This document shows, piece after piece, positions 42,061 to 54,900 of a stretch of DNA of 64,000 bases (its first letter is position 1; each line of letters starts with the position of its first letter). Source of the DNA: Urophycis tenuis (Eukaryota > Chordata > Actinopteri > Gadiformes > Phycidae); contig JAXIVH010000050.1 of assembly GCA_036785325.1 (NCBI GenBank), positions 1,736,001 to 1,800,000 of the forward strand, written 5' to 3'. Below the pieces are notes generated by a model. The model made no database searches and was not told the DNA's origin. It saw only the letters and a program-made list of their open reading frames with translations. The translations under genes and the position numbers were made by a program.

Positions 42061-42449
42061 TTCTTCTTAGTACAAGAAGAGACAGACAGACAGTCTGTCT
42101 CTGTCTGTCTGTCGTTTCTTCTTAGTACAAGAGTAGTTGCGGTCTGAACACAACATCAACACTGGGTTTATTTGGTAGGCCTATTGATTTTAGGCTACTT
42201 TCTCATATATATATATATTTTATTTAGCATGTTAGTAGATTTAATTATTCACAGTACATTAACAGCTGTTTACACCTATAACAAACCAGTTGGGGTCTTG
42301 TACGAAGCATTCTTTAATTTTTTATCCCGAATAGAACCTTAGTGAAAAAAAAATAGAAAGTTGCATAAAGTCATTCAACTACCAATCATTCTAGATGAAC
42401 AACCGGTTTACTGTCATTGCCAGTTTGGACTTCAAAGACATGGTTTAGG

Positions 42450-43050
42450 ACAGGGGTACTCAGTTGGCGGACTCCGCTCCGGCCCCAAACGTAATGAAAT
42501 TCGGAACAAGACAAAAAATCAATATTACAATTTATTCATAGTGATTCAAGCGAGATTTCATCGGCGTGTGATTTCTGGATGTGATTCCAATCACTTGAGC
42601 CTATCGACTTCGTGCCCAATCCAAACGTCCCATCAGCGGATGGAACGCGCGAGGTCTGCGAGGGCTTCTGCCTCCGCAGTCTGTCGGGTCCGTTCGGGTC
42701 CGATCGGGTCACGCAGGTAGTCACTAGCTACAACGCGGTCAGATTTGCGAACGGTACCTGCTTCTTTAGCAAGCCAAAAATCATAGCGTGCTCCAAACTT
42801 GACAAAAAGCGAAAGGTGGATTCCGAAAATCGTAAATTTAACACAGTGGGCCGACAAATATGCATTTCTGCTGCCTGCGGGGCGCACGAACCCAATGTGT
42901 TTCATCTGTAATGAGACAAAGCATGGCCACCTCGAGCAGCATTACCAACAAAACTCTGAGGTAAGGACCAGAAGAATAAGCCAAAGCATCAAGCATCACC
43001 AAACAACATGCACTGTGATACTCAGGTCAGCCACACAACAGGTCTGAGGC
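42450..43050 (+). pseudogene. hAT transposon remnant with GTF2IRD2/Charlie-like transposase piece
   Basis: The left part (from about 42453, CAGGGGTACTCAGTTGGCGG) resembles the conserved end of Charlie-type hAT elements. At 42795-43010 plus-strand frames read KLDKKRKVDSENRKFNT, then after a frame change WADKYAFLLPAGRTNPMCFI, CNETKHGHLEQHYQQNSEVR. This is the N-terminal zinc-finger region shared by hAT transposases and the GTF2IRD2/FAM200 group. The zinc-ligand block between CNET and KHGH is deleted and the frame is broken, so it is dead. It sits between the SH2 gene's 3' end and the clathrin promoter. Confidence 0.75.
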
Positions 43051-43768
43051 AAGCCCAAAACAAGTTGAGTGAGTGGACCTTTTGAGTTTTTAATTGAGTA
43101 GCAGTAGTTTAGGATGTACAGTCCACAAAACATCTACATCTTGTAATTAAAAGAAAATGTAAATAAACAAAGTGTATTTTCTACAGTGATAAAACTAGCT
43201 AATTAGCTATCTATAGCTATAACTCTTTGTATTCAAGCCATCCAACCCAAGCCATTCAATAAGTATAAGAATAAAAAGGGCCACAATAAATGCTTGTATG
43301 TTGAAAAGCTTTAAATTAAAAAGTGGCCATTTATATTACCCTCTGCATCATATGACATGCTAAGCTTTTTTAAAGGAGCAGTTATCAAGTAGGCCCTATG
43401 GGGTTGTTGAGCCTAAAGGTTTGTGGGTTTCAGACCACCAAATGTACTTGCCTTTAAATAAATATACAATACAATTAAATGTACTTGCTTTGATGCAAAT
43501 ATACGATCCAATTAAATGACTTGCTTTGAAGTAATAAAAGAAACGTAATTACAATGAAAACGCCACATCGGTTCCCATGTTTCTGTGTTTCACAAGAGCA
43601 CAACCACTCCCTACCCCCCAAAAAATACACCCTATAGAACTAATCATATTGTGGACTAATTGGCTATACTGTAATGGTCTCCAGCAGCAACATATTGGCA
43701 ACATATAGGCTTGCAGTCCCATGTTGATGTGAATGCTCTCGGGTGGTTGGGAAGGGCTGTGGCAGCCC

Positions 43769-45980
43769 CTAGTCTTTAGGCCGGGTAGGGTGCACCAGGT
43801 AGGTCTTTTGCATGGCCTGGCTCTTGCTGTCGATCAGACAAAGCTGGTTATTCTTGTGGTGGACAATAATATCCTGGACGCTGTGGAAGGTCTGTGGGAC
43901 AGACGGAGAGAGAAAGACGATGAAGGAGAGAAAATGAGCAAAAAGTGAAAAGAATGCTTTGGGCAGAACTCATCATCACTGGCCTGGCAGCCCACAGGGC
44001 TTAGGCCCAGAGTATTGCCTCGAAGAGGACTTTCCTATTGTGTCATTCTAACTTTCCTTTCTTCTGCTTCCTCCTCTTCATGGTTTTTTCATTCTAAGCT
44101 TTGTGTGTGTAGTTCAGAGTATGTAAGAATATCAGTTTTTGTTTATGAGGCTCAAACTCCCCAGCAACTCTTGTCCTGCTACACATCATGAGTGGGACTC
44201 ATGTCTCCTCACACCTAGAAGTTGTTGTCTACGCCCGCGCCTGGATGGATCATAACTCCTGAAGTAACTCTTCTTCAAACAGAGGGAAGCACAAACTGTT
44301 GGACATTGTAAATGTTTTAATGAATACCTTCATCAATGCATAATTATTGTTGCACTGTTGTTATTGCACATTAAATTGTCTTGGTGTGAGTTTTTAATGT
44401 TGTGTTTTATTCGTGTTGAAACTATCTGCTGTCCTTGCCACGTCTACCTTGAAAAAGAGATGTTTGATGTTCTCCACCCTGGTAGAATAAAGGCCATATA
44501 AAACCAAAACCACTTCCTATACATACTCACATCTTCAAACTCCTTCCCCACCTTCCCCAGGGCGTAGCCTTCCTTCTTCAGCACGAAGCGTATAGGAATG
44601 TTGTAGACCTTCTGCCTGTAGAGCACGGCCAGGGTGTATGGCTGCCGGGGGTCCTGGGACGAGCTGGAGCGTATGAGGAAGGCCCCGTCCTACAGCGGGA
44701 CCAGAACAAAGAGCACTGTGATGGAAGGAGGAGCGGGGCGAGACTGGATCAGGGGAAATAATAACACAACGGTCACATGTAAGGGGTTGATTTGGAGGAG
44801 GGGACACAAAGGAAGGAAGGAGGAAATGAATAAGGATAGGAGACAGGAAATGAAGAAGGGCAGGAAAGATGGAAAGAAGGTAAATCACCCACAAAGACGT
44901 AGGCTGTGTTTTAATGCCAATCCCTCAAAGCCATGGACGCCAGCAGTGCCACGTTGAGGGACAGCCAAGCTTCTCCCGTCATTAACATTTGAGACTGGAT
45001 GACCTGACCAATCACAGCCTTCCAACTTCACAGCCAATCACGGTTTAGATATGTGGCCACGTAGCGTTGTGATCTGAGAATGTATGACAGCATAGTCCAA
45101 GAACTGCTGATACACGTCAGTGTGTGTCTGACCCACTGAGGGACCCAGGACATGTCAGTGTGTGTGACCCACTGAGAGACCCAGGACATGTCAGTGTGTA
45201 TGTGACCCACTGAGAGACCCAGGACATGTCAGTGTGTGTGACCCACTGAGAGACCCAGGACATGTCAGTGTGTGTGACCCACTGAGAGACCCAGGACATG
45301 TCAGTGTGTATGTGACCCACTGAGAGACCCAGGACATGTCAGTGTGTGTGACCCACTGAGAGACCCAGGACATGTCAGTGTGTATGTGACCCACTGAGAG
45401 ACCCAGGACATGTGAGTGTGTGTCTGACCCACTGAGAGACCCAGGACATGTCAGTGTGTGTCTGACCCACTGAGAGACCCAGGACATGTCAGTGTGTGTC
45501 TGACCCACTGAGAGACCCAGGACATGTCAGTGTGTGTCTGACCCACTGAGAGACCCAGGACATGTCAGTGTGTGTCTGACCCACTGAGAGACCCAGGACA
45601 TGTCAGTGTGTGTCTGACCCACTGAGAGACCCAGGACATGTCAGTGTGTGTCTGACCCACTGAGAGACCCAGGACATGTCAGTGTGTGTCTGACCCACTG
45701 AGAGACCCAGGACATGTCAGTGTGTGTCTGACCCACTGAGAGATCCAGGACACGTCTGTGTGTTTCTGACCCACTGAGAGACCCACTGAGAAACCGTTGG
45801 ATCGAGCATTGGACAATTAGAACAGTGGCGATGGAGGAAAAGATCTGGAGGTTCAGGAGGAAACGTGAGGAACGTGTCCTTCATAAAGGACAAAGTCCGG
45901 GCGTGTCATACCTTGTTGATGTTCAGGAGCAGGTCCTCAGCATGCTTTCTACTGCAATCGCCAGCAAACCACTCATTGTC
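43769..45980 (-). CDS. SH2 domain exons of the adaptor gene (last three exons)
   Basis: Exons, minus strand: 45912-45980 (DNEWFAGDCSRKHAEDLLLN + INK), 44531-44689 (DGAFLIRSSSS to GKEFED) and 43769-43891 (TFHSVQDIIVHHKNNQLCLI to PTRPKD, stop TAG). This is a full SH2 domain: W in the first strand, FLIRSSSS with the invariant phosphotyrosine-binding arginine, PYTLAVLYRQKVYNIPIRFV, and the final LCLID strand. The pattern VYNIPIRF with YALG is typical of the SLP-76/BLNK/SH2D6 group. A 38-bp array lies in the intron between the first two. No damage is visible. Confidence 0.93.
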
Positions 45981-48900
45981 CTGTAATTCATCTGTGTGTC
46001 AATGCAATGCTTAACCGGTCAGATCACACAAAACCTTAACACTCATGCCTGGAGTTATACCTCAATTCCAGCCGCTTTGGTGAATTATATTCCAGTGGAT
46101 GATGGGGTGGGAAAAAGATACATGAATAGGAGATTTAGCTAAAAAATAAATAACACAAAGAAAGGTCTTAAAGATACAAGGTGTTGGCTTTAAACTTTAA
46201 ATTCAGGTAAAATCACCTCCTGGCATTTGGCTCAGCGCTGGGGGAGAAGGAGCTCTGAAATGAAGGCGACAATACAGACACCCTCAGAAAACCACATTAA
46301 GTTAATATCCCTATAGATGCTGCACTACAAGCTCAGTGCATTCCTAATTCACCACGATAGCTACGCCCCTCCTGTCCCACCATCTAACTTGTGCTATCAT
46401 CTAACCCATGCTATCATGTAACCGTGGAATCATCTAACCTGTGCCATCATCTAACCCGTGCTATCATGTAACCGTGGAATCATCTAACCTGTGCTATCAT
46501 GTAACCGTGCTATCATCTAACCTGTGCCATCATCTAACCTGTGCTATCATCTAACCTGTGCTATCATGTAACCGTGGAATCATCTAACCTGTGCTATCAT
46601 GTAACCGTGCTATCATCTAACCTGTGCTATCATCTAACCTGTGCCATCATCTAACCTGTGCTATCATCTAACCTGTGCTATCATCTAACCTGTGCTATCA
46701 TGTAACTGTGCTATCATCTAACCTGTGCTATCATGTAACCGTGCTATCATCTAACCTGTGCTATCATCTAACCTGTGCCATCATCTAACCTGTACTATCA
46801 TGTAACCGTGCTATCATGTAACCATGCTATCATCTAACCTGTGCTATCATGTAACCGTGCTATCATCTAACCTGTGCTATCATGTAACCGTGCTATCATC
46901 TAACCTGTGCTATCATGTAACCATGCTATCATCTAACCTGTGCTATCATGTAACCTGTGCCATCATCTAACCTGTGCTATCATGTAACCGTGCTATCATC
47001 TAACCAGTGCTATCATGTAACCTGTGCTATCATCTAACCTGTGCTATCATGTAACCGTGCTATCATCTAACCTGTGCTATCATGTAACCTGTACTATCAT
47101 CTAACCTGTGCTATCATGTAACCGTGGAATCATCTAACCTGTGCTATCATGTAACCGTGCTATCATCTAACCTGTGCTATCATCTAACCTGTGCCATCAT
47201 CTAACCTGTGCTATCATCTAACCTGTGCTATCATCTAACCTGTGCTATCATGTAACTGTGCTATCATCTAACCTGTGCTATCATGTAACCGTGCTATCAT
47301 CTAACCTGTGCTATCATCTAACCTGTGCCATCATCTAACCTGTACTATCATGTAACCGTGCTATCATGTAACCATGCTATCATCTAACCTGTGCTATCAT
47401 GTAACCGTGCTATCATCTAACCTGTGCTATCATGTAACCGTGCTATCATCTAACCTGTGCTATCATCTAACCTGTGCCATCATCTAACCTGTACTATCAT
47501 GTAACCGTGCTATCATGTAACCATGCTATCATCTAACCTGTGCTATCATGTAACCGTGCTATCATCTAACCTGTGCTATCATGTAACCGTGCTATCATCT
47601 AACCTGTGCTATCATGTAACCTGTGCCATCATCTAACCTGTACTATTATGTAACCGTGCTATCATGTAACCATGCTATCATCTAACCTGTGCTATCATGT
47701 AACCTGTACTATCATCTAACCTGTGCTATCATCTAACCTGTGCTATCATCTAACCTGTGCTATCATGTAACCTGTGCTATCATCTAACCTGTGCTATCAT
47801 GTAACCTTGCTATCATCTAACCACTGCTATCATGTAACCGTGCTATCATCTAACCTGTGCTATCATGTAACCGTGCTATCATCTAACCTGTGCTATCATG
47901 TAACCATGCTATCATCTAACCTGTGCTATCATGTAACCTGTGCCATCATCTAACCTGTGCTATCATGTAACCGTGCTATCATCTAACCAGTGCTATCATG
48001 TAACCTGTGCTATCATCTAACCTGTGCTATCATGTAACCGTGCTATCATCTAACCTGTGCTATCATGTAACCTGTACTATCATCTAACCTGTGCTATCAT
48101 GTAACCATGCTATCATCTAACCTGTGCTATCATGTAACCGTGCTATCATCTAACCTGTGCTATCATCTAACCTGTGCTATCATGTAACCATGCTATCATC
48201 TAACCTGTGCTATCATGTAACCGTGCTATCATCTAACCTGTGCTATCATGTAACCGTGCTATCATCTAACCTGTGCTATCATCTAACCTGTGCTATCATG
48301 TAACCATGCTATCATCTAACCTGTGCTATCATGTAACCGTGCTATCATCTAACCTGTGCTATCATGTAACCGTGCTATCATCTAAACTGTGCTATCATGT
48401 AACCGTGCTATCATGTAACCGTGCTATCATCTAACCTGTGCTATCATCTAACCTGTGCTATCATGTAACCATGCTATCATCTAACCTGTGCTATCATCTA
48501 ACCTGTGCTATCATCTAACCTGTGCTATCATGTAACCGTGCTATCATCTAACCTGTGCTATCATGTAACCGTGCTATCATGTAACCGTGCTATCATCTAA
48601 CCTGTGCTATCATCTAACCTGTGCTACCATGTAACCGTGCTATCATCTAACCTGTGCTATCATCTAACCTGTGCTATCATGTAACCATGCTATCATCTAA
48701 CCTGTGCTATCATGTAACCATGCTATCATCTAACCTGTGCTATCATGTAACCGCGCTATCATCTAACCTGTGCTATCATGTAACCGTGCTATCATCTAAC
48801 CTGTGCTATCCTCTAACCTGTGCTATCATGTAACCCGTGCTATCATCTAACCTGTGCTATCATCTAACCTGTGCTATCATGTACCCGTGCTATCATCTAA

Positions 48901-51900
48901 CCTGTGCTATCATGTAACCCGTGCTATCATCTAACCTGTGCTATCATCTAACCTGTGCTATCATCTAACCTGTGCTATCATGTAACCATGCTATCATCTA
49001 ACCTGTGCTATCATGTACCCGTGCTATCATCTAACCTGTGCTATCATGTAACCCGTGCTATCATCTAACCTGTGCTATCATCTAACCTGTGCTATCATCT
49101 AACCTGTGCTATCATGTAACCATGCTATCATCTAACCTGTGCTATCATGTAACCGTGCTATCATCTAACCTGTGCTATCATGTAACCGTGCTATCATCTA
49201 ACCTGTGCTATCATCTAACCTGTGCTATCATCTAACCTGTGCTATCATGTACCCGTGCTATCATCTAACCTGTGCTATCATGTAACCGTGCTATCATCTA
49301 ACCTGTGCTATCATCTAACCTGTGCTATCATCTAACCTGTGCTATCATGTAACGCGTGCTATCATTTAACCTGTGCTATCATCTAACCTGTGCTATCATG
49401 TAACCATGCTATCATCTAACCTGTGCCATCATGTAACCGTGCTATCATCTAACCTGTGCTATCATGTAACCTGTGCTACCATCTAACCTGTGCTATCATC
49501 TAACCTGTGCTATCATCTAACCTGTGCTATCATGTAACCGTGCTATCATCTAACCTATGCTATCATCTAACCTGTGCTATCATCTAACCTGTGCTATCAT
49601 GTAACCTGTGCTATCGTCTAACCTGTGCTATCATCTAACCTGTGCTATCATCTAACCTGTGCTATCATGTAACCATGCTATCATCTAACCTGTGCTATCA
49701 TGTAACCATGCTATCATCTAACCTGTGCTATCATGTAACCGTGCTATCATCTAACCTGTGCTATCATGTAACCGTGCTATCATCTAACCTGTGCTATCAT
49801 CTAACCTGTGCTATCATCTAACCTGTGCTATCATGTACCCGTGCTATCATCTAACCTGTGCTATCATGTAACCGTGCTATCATCTAACCTGTGCTATCAT
49901 CTAACCTGTGCTATCATGTAACCCTTGCTATCATCTAACCTGTGCTATCATCTAACCTGTGCTATCATCTAACCTGTGCTATCATGTAACCATGCTATCA
50001 TCTAACCTGTGCTATCATGTAACCGTGCTATCATCTAACCTGTGCTATCTTGTACCCGTGCTATCATCTAACCTGTGCTATCATCTAACCTGTGCTATCA
50101 TGTACCCGTGCTATCATCTAACCTGTGCTATCATGTAACCGTGCTATCATCTAACCTGTGCTATCATCTAACCTGTGCTATCATCTAACCTGTGCTATCA
50201 TGTAACCATGCTATCATCTAACCTGTGCTATCATGTAACCATGCTATCATCTAACCTGTGCTATCATGTAACCATGCTATCATCTAACCTGTGCTATCAT
50301 GTAACCGTGCTATCATCTAACCTGTGCTATCATGTAACCGTGCTATCATCTAACCTGTGCTATCATCTAACCTGTGCTATCATCTAACCTGTGCTATCAT
50401 GTACCCGTGCTATCATCTAACCTGTGCTATCATGTAACTGTGCTATCATCTAACCTGTGCTATCATCTAACCTGTGCGATCATGTAACCCTTGCTATCAT
50501 CTAACCTGTGCTATCATCTAACCTGTGCTATCATCTAACCTGTGCTATCATGTAACCATGCTATCATCTAACCTGTGCTATCATGTAACCGTGCTATCAT
50601 CTAACCTGTGCTATCTTGTACCCGTGCTATCATCTAACCTGTGCTATCATCTAACCTGTGCTATCATGTACCCGTGCTATCATCTAACCTGTGCTATCAT
50701 GTAACCGTGCTATCATCTAACCTGTGCTATCATCTAACCTGTGCTATCATCTAACCTGTGCTATCATGTAACCATGCTATCATCTAACCTGTGCTATCAT
50801 GTAACCGTGCTATCATCTAACCTGTGCTATCTTGTACCCGTGCTATCATCTAACCTGTGCTATCATCTAACCTGTGCTATCATCTAACCTGTGCTATCAT
50901 GTAACCCGTGCTATCATCTAACCTGTGCTATCATCTAACCTGTGCTATCATGTAACCATGCTATCATCTAACCTGTGCTATCATGTAACCATGCTATCAT
51001 CTAACCTGTGCTATCATGTAACCATGCTATCATCTAACCTGTGCTATCATCTAACCTGTGCTATCATGTAACCATGCTATCATCTAACCTGTGCTATAAT
51101 GTAACCGTGCTATCCTCTAACCTGTGCTATCATGTAACCATGCTATCATCTAACCTGTGCTATCATCTAACCTGTGCTATCATGTAACCATGCTATCATC
51201 TAACCTTTGCTATCATGTAACCATGCTATCATCTAACCCGTGCTATCATCTAACCTGTGCTATCTTGTACCCGTGCTATCATCTAACCTGTACTATCTTG
51301 TACCCGTGCTATCATCTAACCTGTGCTATCTTGTACCCGTGCTATCATCTAACCTGTGCTATCATGTAACCATGCTATCATCTAACCTGTGCTATCATGT
51401 AACCATGCTATCATCTAACCCGTGCTATCATCTAACCTGTGCTATCATGTACACGTGCTATCATCTAACCTGTGCTATCATCTAACCCGTGCTATCATCT
51501 AACCTGTGCTATCATCTAACCCGTGCTATCATCTAACCTGTGCTATCATCTAACCTGTGCTATCATCTAACCCGTGCTATCATCTAACCTGTGCTATCAT
51601 CTAACCTGTGCTATCATGTAACCATGCTATCATCTAACCTGTGCTATCATGTAACCATGCTATCATCTAACCCGTGCTATCATCTAACCTGTGCTATCAT
51701 GTACCCGTGCTATCATCTAACCTGTGCTATCATCTAACCCGTGCTATCATCTAACCTGTGCTATCATCTAACCCGTGCTATCATCTAACCTGTGCTATCA
51801 TCTAACCTGTGCTATCATCTAACCCGTGCTATCATCTAACCTGTGCTATCATCTAACCTGTGCTATCATGTAACCATGCTATCATCTAACCCGTGCTATC

Positions 51901-54900
51901 ATCTAACCTGTGCTATCTTGTACCCGTGCTATCATCTAACCTGTGCTATCATCTAACCTGTGCTATCTTGTACCCGTGCTATCATCTAACCTGTGCTATC
52001 ATGTACCCGTGCTATCATCTAAACTGTGCTATCTTGTACCCGTGCTATCATCTAACCTGTGCTATCATCTAACCTGTGCTATCTTGTACCCGTGCTATCA
52101 TCTAACCTGTGCTATCATGTAACCTGTGCTATCATGTAACCATGCTATCATCTAACCTGTGCTATCATCTAACCTGTGCTATCATCTAACCTGTGCTATC
52201 ATGTAACCGTGCTATCATCTAACCTGTGCTATCATGTAACCGTGCTATCATGTAACCGTGCTATCATCTAACCTGTGCTATCATCTAACCTGTGCTACCA
52301 TGTAACCGTGCTATCATCTAACCTGTGCTATCATCTAACCTGTGCTATCATGTAACCATGCTATCATCTAACCTGTGCTATCATGTAACCATGCTATCAT
52401 CTAACCTGTGCTATCATGTAACCGCGCTATCATCTAACCTGTGCTATCATGTAACCGTGCTATCATCTAACCTGTGCTATCATCTAACCTGTGCTATCAT
52501 GTAACCCGTGCTATCATCTAACCTGTGCTATCATCTAACCTGTGCTATCATGTACCCGTGCTATCATCTAACCTGTGCTATCATGTAACCCGTGCTATCA
52601 TCTAACCTGTGCTATCATCTAACCTGTGCTATCATCTAACCTGTGCTATCATGTAACCATGCTATCATCTAACCTGTGCTATCATGTACCCGTGCTATCA
52701 TCTAACCTGTGCTATCATGTAACCCGTGCTATCATCTAACCTGTGCTATCATCTAACCTGTGCTATCATCTAACCTGTGCTATCATGTAACCATGCTATC
52801 ATCTAACCTGTGCTATCATCTAACCTGTGCTATCATGTAACCATGCTATCATCTAACCTGTGCTATCATGTAACCGTGCTATCATCTAACCTGTGCTATC
52901 ATGTAACCGTGCTATCATCTAACCTGTGCTATCATCTAACCTGTGCTATCATGTACCCGTGCTATCATCTAACCTGTGCTATCATGTAACCGTGCTATCA
53001 TCTAACCTGTGCTATCATCTAACCTGTGCTATCATCTAACCTGTGCTATCATGTAACCCGTGCTATCATCTAACCTGTGCTATCATCTAACCTGTGCTAT
53101 CATGTAACCATGCTATCATCTAACCTGTGCTATCATGTAACCGTGCTATCATCTAACCTGTGCCATCTTGTACCCGTGCTATCATCTAACCTGTGCTATC
53201 ATCTAACCTGTGCTATCATGTAACCCGTGCTATCATCTAACCTGTGCTATCATCTAACCTGTGCTATCATCTAAGCTGTGCTATCATGTAACCATGCTAT
53301 CATCTAAACCTGTGCTATCATGTAACCATGCTATCATCTAACCTGTGCTATCATCTAACCTGTGCTATCATGTAACCATGCTATCATCTAACCTGTGCTA
53401 TAATGTAACCGTGCTATCATCTAACCTGTGCTATCATGTAACCATGCTATCATCTAACCTGTGCTATCATCTAACCTGTGCTATCATGTAACCATGCTAT
53501 CATCTAACCTGTGCTATCATGTAACCATGCTATCATCTAACCCGTGCTATCATCTAACCTGTGCTATCTTGTACCCGTGCTATCATCTAACCTGTACTAT
53601 CTTGTACCCGTGCTATCATCTAACCTGTGCTATCTTGTACCCGTGCTATCATCTAACCTGTGCTATCATGTACCCGTGCTATCATCTAACCTGTGCTATC
53701 ATCTAACCCGTGCTATCATCTAACCTGTGCTATCATCTAACCCGTGCTATCATCTAACCTGTGCTGGGGGTCCTTCTTTCTGGCTAGGACCAGGGGCTTG
53801 GCTGGCCGCGGCGGGGGGGCCGCAAGCCACGTGGACTCAGGAGCTGGGGATGGAATTCAGTTGGTATTCTTTTATATGGCTGACATTTGGTATACATCTG
53901 ACAGGTTGGTTTGAATACTTTACCAGAAGAATGTTCCAGGTTTTACCTGCTTTCATCTCACTGACAGGTGGTGTGAGGGGATTCTGGAAAGAGCAAGAGA
54001 GATTCCACAGAATTCCACAAAGACCATGTCATGGGATTGGCTCGTATAGTGCAGTAAAGGCATAGACATCCTTTATACTGACGAAATAACATGTTCAATT
54101 GGGAATCTAGAAGAAGTCTTTGGCGCCACCTATGGTGAATTTTAACAGTGCGCCGTACACACAAGTGAGTAGATGAGATGATGTGAGTAGCCAGATGATG
54201 TTGCCATACCCTCTAGGGCAGAACAACCACTGCTTGGAGAGAGATTACCGCTTCAATGAATAGCCGTGCTGTTTCAATAAATAATTGACTTACATTCTTG
54301 GCCCTGGGCACAGGAGGCTTCATCCTTTGGAGAGAGAAGAAGCTTGTCTTTAAAGTGGCGATCACATGCAAATTAGCATGCTACCTCCAGGAGGAGCAGA
54401 CTGTTGTAAAGAGGCTTACATGGGAACCAGCGGTGGTCCTGATGGACTGACAACAGGAGGCAACCTTAATGGTCCACGAGAGGACGGAGGACAGGCTGAA
54501 ACACAAGGAAGAATCTGAACTGGTACTTAACATACTATCATACATACCACATTAACATACTGTATGTATGTATGTATGTATATGTGGTCCTTGTATACCC
54601 ATCACTTGATGGTAGGGTGCTAGTGGGCACACACACACACACAGACATACACTTGCTTTGAGTGCCTTGAATTGCTATGCTTCATTTTTTCACAACCTCT
54701 GTCCTTGACTGTGCTGTGTGCTGACACTAGACTACAAACATTGCACTCGTACAATGACTAAACCGGATGAATGATTCACTTCAGGTAAAGGTAGAGTGGA
54801 TACCTGCCGTGGGCTGAAGGTAAACGTCGTCTCCCTTAAACACAGGAACACAAACATTGTCTCTTGGTTAAAGCTGAGATAACCCAAAAAACCCCACAAA

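Noticed and set aside
45118..45790. p53 half-site-like GGACATGTCA in each 38-bp unit
   Set aside because: Nine of ten positions match but half-sites are about 28 bp apart, too far for a standard p53 element; likely chance.
46381..53764. Possible CRISPR-like or coding repeat array
   Set aside because: Direct short units without unique spacers, in vertebrate intronic DNA; a satellite, not a CRISPR. The CYHVTMLSSNL-type frames are repeat translations.
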